Part shown: positions 1 to 6,636 of the stretch, in pieces
How positions within the stretch are numbered: the stretch's first letter is position 1
Layout: each line of letters begins with the position of its first letter
From: DAOTXL01 sp034434895
GTDB lineage: Bacteria; Chloroflexota; Anaerolineae; JAAYZQ01
Reading direction: 5' to 3'
Assembly: GCA_034434895.1 (NCBI GenBank)
Contig: DAOTYI010000205.1
Location: 1-9,506 of the forward strand
DNA length: 9,506 nucleotides
Translations under genes and position numbers: made by a program
The notes under the pieces: model-generated
Database searches by the model: none
What the model was told of the DNA's origin: nothing
Seen by the model: the letters and a program-made list of their open reading frames with translations, nothing else

Positions 1-600
1 CCGGAGTTGATCGCCCGTGGGGTGGGGGCCGGGGCGTTGGGGGGGCTGTTCGCCGCCTTTTTCCCGGTGGTCACCGGCGGCATCGGTGGCTTTCTGGCCG
101 GCCATGCCACCGCCCAGCGTGACGACCGGTTGTTCATCGTCAGCCAGGGGGCCAGCAAGCTGGTCTACTATGTGGGTGCCTTTCTGTTCTTCTTTGTGCC
201 GGGGTTGCACCTGACCCGTGGCGGCATGGCCTGGATGTTGAGTGTGGTCTATACCCCTCACACCCCGGCGATCTACTGGGTGGCAGTAGCGGCCATGTTG
301 CTCAGTGGGGCGTTGGCCTTCCTGCTCCTGCTGGGGCTGAGCCGGGCGGCCATCTGGCTGGTGAGCCGGGTGGACTATCGCTGGATTTCGGCGGCGACCC
401 TTGCCCTGTTGCTCGGCGTCGTGATCGCTCTGACCGGCTGGGGTGGGTTGCTCATCGCCGTGGTGGCGACCGGCATCGGCCTGCTGCCGGTGATGTGGGG
501 CTCGCGGCGGATGAACTGCATGGGGGTGTTGTTGCTGCCCCTGATGTTGAACATGGCCGGCCTGGGGACAACGGTGGCCGGGTGGCTGGGATTGGTGTAA
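1..600 (+). CDS. TctA-family (archaeal-type DUF112) permease, C-terminal half, 5' partial
   Basis: The reading frame is open at base 1 and encodes 199 residues before the TAA stop, so the N-terminal half lies outside the window. The TTG at base 7 could serve as a start codon but is probably an internal Leu. The protein is very hydrophobic, with about five membrane-spanning stretches. Near the start a Gly-rich loop (GGLFAAFFPVVTGGIGGFLAG) resembles the substrate-loop repeat of TctA-type permeases. Near the end comes GLLPVMWGSRRMNCMGVLLL, which matches the conserved C-terminus of the archaeal-style branch of the tripartite tricarboxylate transporter large subunit (COG1784-like). The family sits in the cytoplasmic membrane. 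Classical members move carboxylates together with TctB and TctC; neither partner is visible here and the substrate is unknown. The family call is recognition from memory of the motif and is fairly secure. Confidence 0.72.
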   Translation, partial: PELIARGVGAGALGGLFAAFFPVVTGGIGGFLAGHATAQRDDRLFIVSQGASKLVYYVGAFLFFFVPGLHLTRGGMAWMLSVVYTPHTPAIYWVAVAAMLLSGALAFLLLLGLSRAAIWLVSRVDYRWISAATLALLLGVVIALTGWGGLLIAVVATGIGLLPVMWGSRRMNCMGVLLLPLMLNMAGLGTTVAGWLGLV

Positions 601-618
601 GTTGGGAGGAGAAAGGGT

Positions 619-1554
619 ATGACCCATCCTTTTGAAGTCGGGAAAACCTATCGGAACCGGCAGGGCGAATATGTCGTCCTGGCCCTTGACGGTGACAAGA
701 TGACCATCCGCTATGTGGGCGGTGGGACGCTGGTCACCGATGTGAACATTCAGGCCCGCATCTGGGAGAACATTCAGTTCGAAAGGCAGATGGCCCGGGC
801 CGAGGAGCGGCGGCGACAGGCCCAGGAGGCCAGGCAGAGGGCCAGGCAACAGGCCGCCCGGCCTCGACGGGCCCGGGCCAGCCCGGTCTTTGCCGGATTT
901 CAGGAGAGCGATTTTGAAACCGGCAGGCGCGGTGTCGCCTGGTCGAGCCGCGAGGAGTTGGGCAAGGCCCTGACCCAGGAATTGAATCGGCTCACAGGAG
1001 AGTCTTTCAGCCACTGGCTCGTCCCCCACCAGGCGCTGATCCAGATCGCTCTCCGGGGAATGTATGACCGGGAGGCGGTGGAGCGCAATGCAGCCTTTTT
1101 CGTAGCGTTGGGTGGGGGAGGGGTGTCTTATGGCTTTCGCGTCGGCAAGCCCGATGGCCCGGTCCAGGCCGACTGGCCCTGGGTGGCCTTGCTGTCCGCT
1201 GTGGCCGACCAGAAGGTGTGCCGGGCGCTGTGGGCCGCGATGGCGGCCCATGACCTCAGCCTGGACCTGTATACCACCAAGATCCGGTACGGCCAGGTGG
1301 CGCGCCTGACCGTCCAGGGTGAGGGGTTTCAATGGCAGCACCAGGACGCCGACCAGGAGGTGGTCCGCCCCATGAGCCTGGAGGAATTCGCCGGCTATCT
1401 CCAGACCTTTGCGCCGGAAAAGCGGTGTGAGTTGTACGTGCGCCGACAGGTGCCGACGGCCGAGGCGGTGAAAGCCGGGGTTGAGATCGTGGGGGAGATG
1501 GTGACCCTGTTCCAGGCTTTGCTGCCGGTGTACCACGCCAGCGTCAGAAGGTGA
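619..1554 (+). CDS. Uncharacterised protein with N-terminal beta domain and basic coiled-coil linker
   Basis: I do not recognise this 311-residue protein. The ATG start is preceded by a good ribosome binding site (GGGAGGAGAAAG) 18 bases after the permease stop. Residues 1-50 look like a small beta-strand module (FEVGKTYRNRQGEYVVLAL, then an RYVGGG turn). Residues 52-88 are a strongly charged, Arg/Glu/Gln-rich segment, probably a helix or coiled coil. Residues 91-311 form a larger mixed domain containing FAGFQESDF, WSSREELGKAL, YGFRVGKPDG and LLPVYHAS. There is no signal peptide or membrane helix, so it is likely cytosolic. No catalytic motif is evident. It leads the run that continues with the SPOUT methyltransferase, and the positively charged linker could bind nucleic acid, but that is speculation. 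Confidence 0.8.
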   Translation: MTHPFEVGKTYRNRQGEYVVLALDGDKMTIRYVGGGTLVTDVNIQARIWENIQFERQMARAEERRRQAQEARQRARQQAARPRRARASPVFAGFQESDFETGRRGVAWSSREELGKALTQELNRLTGESFSHWLVPHQALIQIALRGMYDREAVERNAAFFVALGGGGVSYGFRVGKPDGPVQADWPWVALLSAVADQKVCRALWAAMAAHDLSLDLYTTKIRYGQVARLTVQGEGFQWQHQDADQEVVRPMSLEEFAGYLQTFAPEKRCELYVRRQVPTAEAVKAGVEIVGEMVTLFQALLPVYHASVRR

Positions 1555-1588
1555 AAAGCCAAAGGTGCCCGGTGCCTGGGTGGGTAGG

Positions 1589-2119
1589 ATGAAGCAGTTG
1601 CGGGGCACACCCCTCAAGCGTTTTCTGCGGACTCTACCAGGGCCGCCAGCGCCGACCGAGCTGGTGATCGTCTGTCAGAGCGTGGCCTATCCGGTCAACG
1701 TCGGCTCGATCTTTCGCCTGGCCGATGCCCTGGATGCCGTTGAGGTCGTGCTGACCGGCATCACTCCCACGCCCCCCCACCCGACCATCGCCAAAGTGGG
1801 GCGCGACAAGGAGCGGTATGTGCCCTGGCGCTACGTGGCACGGCCCGAAGCGGCTCTGGAGGAATTGCGGCAGCGGGGCTACTGGCTCGTGGCCCTGGAG
1901 ATCACCGACGATTGCCGGCCCTACTATGCCGTGGATTATCCGCCGCGGGTGGCCCTGGTGTTGGGCAACGAGGATCATGGTGTGACCCGTTCCTGTCTGG
2001 CCCTGTGCCAGGCAGCGGTCTTTGTGCCGATGTACGGCCAGGGAAAATCGCTGAACGTTCATGTGTCGCTGGCCGTGGTGGGCTATCACATTCTGCACCG
2101 CCGGGAGGGAGGATCATGA
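1589..2119 (+). CDS. SpoU/TrmH-family (SPOUT) RNA 2'-O-methyltransferase
   Basis: The 176-residue product carries the three SPOUT motifs: motif 1 NVGSIFR (residues 37-43, with the conserved Asn and Arg), motif 2 ALVLGNEDHGV (122-132) and motif 3 VPMYGQGKSLNVHVSLAVVGY (147-167). Motifs 2 and 3 form the trefoil-knot S-adenosylmethionine site, and the family methylates ribose 2'-OH groups in tRNA or rRNA in the cytosol. It is a minimal catalytic domain without the N-terminal substrate-binding domain of RlmB-type enzymes, so the target nucleoside cannot be assigned. The ATG at 1589 is preferred, with a purine-rich GGTGGGTAGG upstream. An in-frame GTG at 1565 would add 8 residues but has a poor ribosome binding site. 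Its TGA overlaps the ATG of the next gene (ATGA), which implies translational coupling. Confidence 0.88.
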   Translation: MKQLRGTPLKRFLRTLPGPPAPTELVIVCQSVAYPVNVGSIFRLADALDAVEVVLTGITPTPPHPTIAKVGRDKERYVPWRYVARPEAALEELRQRGYWLVALEITDDCRPYYAVDYPPRVALVLGNEDHGVTRSCLALCQAAVFVPMYGQGKSLNVHVSLAVVGYHILHRREGGS

Positions 2120-2658
2120 GCGACCTGTTCGACAGGCTGAAAGAGAGCGCCGGTCAGGTGATCGCAGAGGTGGACAAAGGGGGCCGGATCCAGTCAGCCA
2201 TCAGCAGCCTGCGCCACCAGATGGCCGAGGCCGACCGCAAACGCAAGATCGGCCTGGTCAAAGAGCAGCTCCGCGACCTGCAGGGGCGAGAGGCCCAGGC
2301 CATCAACGCCCTGAGCGCCCAGGTGTGGGCCTTGTATGAGGCCAGGACCCTCACCCAGCCGGAGCTGATCAGCCTGTGTCGGAACGTGGAGGAGATCCGC
2401 GCCCAGATCAGGGAGAAAGAGGCAGAGCTGGCACAGTTACAGCCGCCGCCTCAGCCGGCAGGGGTGGAGGTCAGGGCCGGCCCCCGTTGTCCGCAGTGCG
2501 GAGTGACCGTCGTGCCCGGTGCCGCTTTCTGCCAGGCCTGCGGCGTTCGTCTGGCCGGGGAGGAAAAGCCGGCCCCGGCCCAGTTCTGCATTCACTGTGG
2601 CGCGCAGTTGCGCCCAGGCGCGCGCTTCTGCCCGCAGTGCGGCCAGGGGGTATCCTGA
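2116..2658 (+). CDS. Coiled-coil protein with C-terminal double zinc ribbon
   Basis: The 180-residue product begins at ATG 2116, inside the stop of the methyltransferase gene and directly after a GGGAGGGAGG ribosome binding site. The frame is open further upstream, but that part overlaps the methyltransferase and is not real. Residues 1-110 are charged and helical (for example MAEADRKRKIGLVKEQLRDL and EEIRAQIREKEAELAQL), a likely coiled coil. After a Pro-rich hinge (109-115) come two zinc-ribbon modules: C125-x2-C128 with C139-x2-C142, and C158-x2-C161 with C172-x2-C175, the pattern of double zinc ribbon (DZR) domains. All eight Cys ligands are present. Such proteins are usually scaffolds or adaptors. 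No enzyme function is visible and the partner is unknown. It is likely cytosolic and made together with the membrane protein encoded next. Confidence 0.85.
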   Translation: MSDLFDRLKESAGQVIAEVDKGGRIQSAISSLRHQMAEADRKRKIGLVKEQLRDLQGREAQAINALSAQVWALYEARTLTQPELISLCRNVEEIRAQIREKEAELAQLQPPPQPAGVEVRAGPRCPQCGVTVVPGAAFCQACGVRLAGEEKPAPAQFCIHCGAQLRPGARFCPQCGQGVS

Positions 2659-3680
2659 TGAAAGGCATTGCTCATTTCATCACCGGCGTGGCGGTGGCCA
2701 CCTTTTTCCCCGACATCGTCCACCAGGCCGCGCAGGAGCTGAGCTTCGGACCGCTGCTGGGTGGCCTGGCTGGCCTGCTGCCCGACACCCTCGACTTTAA
2801 ATTTGTGCGCTACTTTGACCGGTTGGACGATGAGATTGACCCGGCCAGACTCACCACCCCGGCCGGCCATCCCGATCCGCAGCTCATGGCCGACCGGATC
2901 GCGGCGGCGATGAATCGCGCCTATGAGAGCGGCCGGCGGGTCAAGGTGCACCTGCACACCCTCAAACTGGGGGCCGACCTGTGGCGGCGCTACAGCGTGG
3001 CCTTTGACCTGGAACACAATCAGGTGGTGGTCCGCATCGGGCCGGTGGTGACCACCGGGCAGGTGCCCTATGCCGGCAGTGAGATCGCCGGCCTGGGGCC
3101 GGGTCGGGCACAGGTCAAGGCCCCGATCCTGTACACCTATGACGCCGAGACCAGGATTGACATCTTTAGCGGCCCGTCGCTGGCCTTTGACAGGGCCGGT
3201 GAGGCGATTGAGGTGACCTTTCTGCCCTGGCACCGGGCCTGGACCCACTCGCTGACAGTGGCCCTGCTGTTGGGAGCGGTGGGCCTGCTCATCGCCCCGG
3301 TCTACGGGCTGGCCATGGCCCTGGCTGCCCTGGCCCATGTGGTCGAAGACCAGCTTGGCTTCATGGGCAGCAACCTGCTCTTCCCCATCACCCGGAAGCG
3401 GACGATAGGCCTGAAATGGCTCCGCTCGGGCGATGCGGTGCCCAACTTTCTGGCCGTGTGGCTCAGCCTGGCAGTCATCCTGCTCAACCTGGATCGCTTC
3501 TCCGCGGCCCCGGCCATTCCGGTGTTGCCCTACCTGCTGACCGTCATGGTCGCTCCGACCGCGATCCTGCTGGCGGCCGGTGCCTGGTCCCGCTGGCACG
3601 CACGCCGTCAGGCAGCCATGAGGCCCCAGATGATGGCCGCCGTGGAGGCGCTGGACGAGACCGAGGAGGTGGACATCTAA
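2658..3680 (+). CDS. YdjM/DUF457-type membrane-bound metal-dependent hydrolase-like protein
   Basis: The 340-residue product starts at ATG 2658, overlapping the TGA of the zinc-ribbon gene (TGATG). It carries the spaced His/Asp signature of the YdjM family (PF04307-like): H6 near the N-terminus, LLPDTLDF (residues 40-47), HRAWTHS (192-198), HVVEDQLGFMG (227-237) and a following LLFP. Hydrophobic helices lie at about 199-228, 263-277 and 288-309, placing it in the cytoplasmic membrane. Family members are annotated as putative metal-dependent hydrolases, but a substrate is not established. Oddly, residues 60-188 form a beta-rich, apparently soluble insertion between the LPD and HRxxTHS motifs, which compact family members lack. 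The C-terminus is a charged tail (ETEEVDI). A longer in-frame reading back to 2376 is a shadow of the upstream gene. Confidence 0.82.
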   Translation: MKGIAHFITGVAVATFFPDIVHQAAQELSFGPLLGGLAGLLPDTLDFKFVRYFDRLDDEIDPARLTTPAGHPDPQLMADRIAAAMNRAYESGRRVKVHLHTLKLGADLWRRYSVAFDLEHNQVVVRIGPVVTTGQVPYAGSEIAGLGPGRAQVKAPILYTYDAETRIDIFSGPSLAFDRAGEAIEVTFLPWHRAWTHSLTVALLLGAVGLLIAPVYGLAMALAALAHVVEDQLGFMGSNLLFPITRKRTIGLKWLRSGDAVPNFLAVWLSLAVILLNLDRFSAAPAIPVLPYLLTVMVAPTAILLAAGAWSRWHARRQAAMRPQMMAAVEALDETEEVDI

Positions 3681-3686
3681 ATGGAA

Positions 3687-3706
3687 GGCAACTGCTCGCA
3701 GTTGCC
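3687..3706. repeat. Perfect 8-bp hairpin in intergenic gap
   Basis: GGCAACTG (3687-3694) and CAGTTGCC (3699-3706) are perfect inverted repeats around a CTCG tetraloop, starting 7 bases after the stop of the membrane-protein gene. No T-run follows, so it is not a classical intrinsic terminator. It may protect the upstream transcript's 3' end or separate the two gene runs. Confidence 0.6.
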
Positions 3707-3740
3707 CTACTGACGAAGGAAGAATGACCGGGGGGCTGCG

Positions 3741-4364
3741 TTGCTGATCATCACACTGCCTGTCGGGCTGATTCAGACGAATTGTTACATCGTGGGTTGT
3801 GAGCAGACAAAAAAGGGGGCGATCATTGACCCTGGCGGCCACCCGGAGCGCATCCTGGCCGAGGTGAAGCGCCACGGGCTGGCGGTCAACTATGTGCTCA
3901 ACACCCATGCCCACTTTGACCATACCGACGCCAACCGGGCCGTTGTCGCAGCGACCGGTGCCCCCCTGGCCCTGCATGCCGCCGACCGGCCCTTGCTCCA
4001 GGCGGCGGGCGGCGCGGCCCTCTTTGGCCTGCGTGCTGACTCCAGCCCCCCGCCCGACCTGGAGTTGCGTGACGGCGACGAATTGGAGGTGGGCCGGTTG
4101 CGCCTGCAGGTGCTCCACACCCCAGGCCACACTCCCGGCCATGTCTGCTTCTACGAAGCGGATGAGGGCGTCCTGTTCGACGGCGACCTGCTCTTTTACC
4201 AGGGCGTGGGCCGCACCGATCTGCCGGGAGGAAGCTGGTCCCAGCTCATGGACAGCATCCGGCGCGTCCTCTTTGCCCTGCCCGATGAGACGATCGTCTA
4301 CCCCGGCCATGGCCCGGCGACGACCATCGGTCAGGAGAAACGGTTGAACCCCTGGCTACGGTAG
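3741..4364 (+). CDS. Metallo-beta-lactamase-fold hydrolase, glyoxalase II-like (YcbL type)
   Basis: The 207-residue product has the full metal-binding set of the MBL fold: THAHFDH (residues 55-61, giving H56, H58, D60 and H61), H130 within HTPGHTPGH, D149 in the FDGD strand, and H190 in YPGHG. The N-terminus (LPVGLIQTNCYIVG) and the RTDLPGG segment match the short glyoxalase II-like hydrolases (YcbL/GloB-like). These cut thioesters such as hydroxyacyl-glutathione, using two metal ions in the cytosol. The true substrate is unknown, and in an organism without glutathione it would be another thioester. The start must be TTG 3741, because the frame has a stop at 3711 and no ATG or GTG lies between; GGGGGG at 3730-3735 is the probable ribosome binding site. 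The ATG at 3724 is out of frame and stops after seven codons. The thiolase gene follows 30 bases downstream. Confidence 0.9.
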   Translation: MLIITLPVGLIQTNCYIVGCEQTKKGAIIDPGGHPERILAEVKRHGLAVNYVLNTHAHFDHTDANRAVVAATGAPLALHAADRPLLQAAGGAALFGLRADSSPPPDLELRDGDELEVGRLRLQVLHTPGHTPGHVCFYEADEGVLFDGDLLFYQGVGRTDLPGGSWSQLMDSIRRVLFALPDETIVYPGHGPATTIGQEKRLNPWLR

Positions 4365-4394
4365 CCGGGATAAAAGAATAATCAGGAGGAATCA

Positions 4395-5597
4395 ATGGGG
4401 AATCAACAAGAAGTGGTTATTGTCGGTGCCTGCCGGACGGCCATCGGCCGCTTTATGGGAGGACTGGCGACCATGCCGGCCCCGCAATTGGGTGCCGTTG
4501 TCATCCGGGAAGCGGTGCGGCGGGCAGGCATTGACCCGGCAGTGGTGGATGAACTGTTCATGGGCTGTGTGGTGCCGGCCGGGATGGGCCAGGCCCCGGC
4601 CCGCCAGGCAGCCATTGGCGGCGGGATCCCTCCCCAGGTCGGCGCCGTGACCCTCAACAAGGTGTGCGGCTCCGGATTGAAGGCGGTCATGCTGGCGGCG
4701 GGTCTCATCCGCGCCGGCGATGGGGAGGTGTATGTGGCCGGTGGCATGGAGAACATGAGCCTGGCCCCCTATCTGCTGCCTCAGGCGCGGGCCGGCTACC
4801 GGTTGGGCCACGGCCAGCTCGTAGATGCCGTGGTCCACGATGGGCTGTGGTGCGCATTTATGGACCATCATATGGGCAATTCGGCCGAGTTCATTGCCGC
4901 GCAGTACGGCCTGACGCGACAGGAGCTGGACGAATATGCCTATCACAGCCATCGAAAGGCGATAGAGGCCATAGACGCCGGGCGCTTCAAGGCCGAAATT
5001 GTGCCGGTGGAATTGCCGCAACGCAAAGGCCCCCCCCTGCTCTTTGAGACCGACGAGTGCCCCCGCCGTGACACCAGCCTGGAGGCCCTGGCCAGGCTCA
5101 AGCCCGCCTTTCAAGAGGGGGGCATCGTCACCGCCGGCAACTCGCCGGGCATCACCGACGGGGCGGCGGCGGTCGTGGTGATGAGCCGCCGCAAGGCCGA
5201 GGAACTGGGGGTCAGGCCTCTGGCCCGCATCCTGGGCTATGACCAGGCGGCAGTGGACCCCCAATGGCTGTTCATTGCCCCGGCCTATGCTGTGCGCCGC
5301 CTGTTAAAGCGCACCGGCACAACCCTGGCCGACTATGATCTGGTGGAAATCAACGAAGCCTTTGCTGCCCAGACGCTGGCCGACGGCAAAGAACTGGAAA
5401 AAGAGGGGTGGGATTGGAGCCGGGTCAATGTCAACGGCGGAGCGATTGCCCTGGGTCACCCCATCGGCTGCTCAGGAGCGCGGGTGTTGGTGACGCTGCT
5501 CTATGCCCTGCAAGACCGGGGTCTGAAGCGGGGCCTGGCCACCCTGTGCCTGGGCGGTGGCGAGGCGGTGGCTATGGCCATAGAACTGGAGGAGTAA
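4395..5597 (+). CDS. Acetyl-CoA C-acetyltransferase (thiolase)
   Basis: The 400-residue product is a full-length thiolase. The acyl-accepting cysteine is C91 in KVCGSGLKAV. Other family signatures are GGMENMS (117-122), NEAFA (320-324), NGGAIALGHPIGCSGAR (348-363, with H355) and the C-terminal CLGGGEA with the second catalytic cysteine C385. The enzyme condenses two acetyl-CoA to acetoacetyl-CoA or performs the reverse cleavage. Length and motifs fit the acetoacetyl-CoA thiolase type, but direction and chain-length preference cannot be read from sequence. Translation starts at ATG 4395 after a near-perfect AGGAGGA (4384-4390). The aldo/keto reductase gene begins 3 bases after its stop. No hydroxyacyl-CoA dehydrogenase or HMG-CoA synthase gene is nearby in the window, so neither beta-oxidation nor the mevalonate pathway can be claimed. 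Confidence 0.93.
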   Translation: MGNQQEVVIVGACRTAIGRFMGGLATMPAPQLGAVVIREAVRRAGIDPAVVDELFMGCVVPAGMGQAPARQAAIGGGIPPQVGAVTLNKVCGSGLKAVMLAAGLIRAGDGEVYVAGGMENMSLAPYLLPQARAGYRLGHGQLVDAVVHDGLWCAFMDHHMGNSAEFIAAQYGLTRQELDEYAYHSHRKAIEAIDAGRFKAEIVPVELPQRKGPPLLFETDECPRRDTSLEALARLKPAFQEGGIVTAGNSPGITDGAAAVVVMSRRKAEELGVRPLARILGYDQAAVDPQWLFIAPAYAVRRLLKRTGTTLADYDLVEINEAFAAQTLADGKELEKEGWDWSRVNVNGGAIALGHPIGCSGARVLVTLLYALQDRGLKRGLATLCLGGGEAVAMAIELEE

Positions 5598-5600
5598 ACC

Positions 5601-6587
5601 GTGAATTACCGTGAGCTGGGGCGCACCGGCTGGAAAGTTTCGGAGATCGGCTTTGGGGCGTGGGGTATCGGCGGCGATTGGGGGCCGGTGGATGATGCCG
5701 AATCAATCGCCGCCCTGCACAAGGCGATTGACCTGGGTATCAACCTGATTGATACTGCCGACGTGTATGGTGATGGCCGCAGCGAGCGCCTGGTTGGCCA
5801 GGTGGTGCGGGAGCGGAAGGGGGAGCGCATCTATGTGGCGACCAAGGCCGGCCGCCGCCTGTCGCCTCACGTGGCCGATGGCTACAACCGCCAGAACCTC
5901 ACAGCCTTTGTGGAGCGCAGTCTGCGCAACCTGGGTGTGGAAACGCTGGACCTGCTCCAGCTCCACTGCCCACCCACCGAGGTCTACTACCGGCCTGAAG
6001 TGTTTGGCATCCTGGATGACCTGGTGGCTGCCGGCAAGATCCGGTTCTACGGTGTCAGTGTGGAAAAGGTCGAGGAGGCACTGAAGGCCATCGAGTATCC
6101 CAACCTCCAGACGGTGCAGATTATCTTCAACCTCTTCCGCCAGCGACCGGCCGAACTCTTTTTTCCGCAGGCCCGGTCAAAACGTGTCGGCATCCTGGCG
6201 CGGGTGCCGCTGGCCAGTGGGTTGCTGACCGGCAAGATGCGGCCCGACACACACTTTGAGCCAAACGACCATCGCCACTACAACCGCCAGGGGGAGGCAT
6301 TCGACGTCGGCGAGACCTTTGCCGGCGTGCCCTACGAGGTGGGGTTGGAGGCCGTCGAGGCGCTACGGCCGTGGGTGCCGGCGGGGGCGACCATGGCCCA
6401 GATGGCCCTGCGCTGGATCCTGCAGTTCGAGGCGGTCAGTTGCACCATCCCTGGCGCCAAACATCCCGCGCAGGCGGCTGACAACGCGGCGGCCAGTGAC
6501 CTGCCGCCGTTGAGCGACAAGACTATGGCCGCCGTGCGGGAGCTGTATGAGCGGTTGATCCGTCCTTACGTCCACCAGCGCTGGTAG
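5601..6587 (+). CDS. Aldo/keto reductase
   Basis: The 328-residue product is a full-length aldo/keto reductase with a TIM-barrel fold that reduces aldehydes or ketones with NAD(P)H in the cytosol. The catalytic tetrad is visible: D51 and Y56 in DTADVYG, K82 in ATKAG, and H122 in LQLHCP. The C-terminal cofactor segment IPGAKHPAQAADNAAAS (283-299) has the usual IPG and Q-x3-N pattern, and LGRTGWKVSEIGFGAWGIGG is the standard N-terminus. Translation starts at GTG 5601 after GGAGGAG (5588-5594), which overlaps the end of the thiolase gene, so the two are very likely co-transcribed and perhaps translationally coupled. The physiological substrate is unknown. It is the last gene of the rightward run and faces the saccharopine dehydrogenase-like gene. 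Confidence 0.93.
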   Translation: MNYRELGRTGWKVSEIGFGAWGIGGDWGPVDDAESIAALHKAIDLGINLIDTADVYGDGRSERLVGQVVRERKGERIYVATKAGRRLSPHVADGYNRQNLTAFVERSLRNLGVETLDLLQLHCPPTEVYYRPEVFGILDDLVAAGKIRFYGVSVEKVEEALKAIEYPNLQTVQIIFNLFRQRPAELFFPQARSKRVGILARVPLASGLLTGKMRPDTHFEPNDHRHYNRQGEAFDVGETFAGVPYEVGLEAVEALRPWVPAGATMAQMALRWILQFEAVSCTIPGAKHPAQAADNAAASDLPPLSDKTMAAVRELYERLIRPYVHQRW

Positions 6588-6605
6588 CCAGTAGATATTC
6601 TGCTC

Positions 6606-6635
6606 CGGCAAGGCCTTTGGCCCCGGGGCCGGCCT
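6606..6635. terminator. GC-rich palindromic region between convergent genes (possible bidirectional terminator)
   Basis: The 49-base gap between the convergent genes contains the perfect palindrome GGCCCCGGGGCC (6619-6630). It also has nested alternatives: CCGGC (6606-6610) can pair with GCCGG (6628-6632), and AGGCC (6611-6615) with GGCCT (6631-6635). The position fits a shared transcription end. There is no clear T-run on either strand, so an intrinsic terminator is only a possibility. Confidence 0.35.
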
Positions 6636-6636
6636 G

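Noticed and set aside
1912..2115. N-terminal extension of the zinc-ribbon protein
   Set aside because: The extra 68 codons overlap the SPOUT methyltransferase in another frame. The ATG at 2116 has a strong ribosome binding site and begins a plausible helical N-terminus.
2592..4310. A 572-codon open frame on the minus strand
   Set aside because: It runs antisense through the membrane-protein and hydrolase genes, whose family motifs are clear. The translation is a low-complexity Gln/Gly/His/Val mix, typical of the complement of GC-rich coding DNA.
4392..5264. A 290-codon open frame on the minus strand
   Set aside because: It is antisense to the thiolase gene, whose catalytic residues are all intact. 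No motif is visible in the antisense product.
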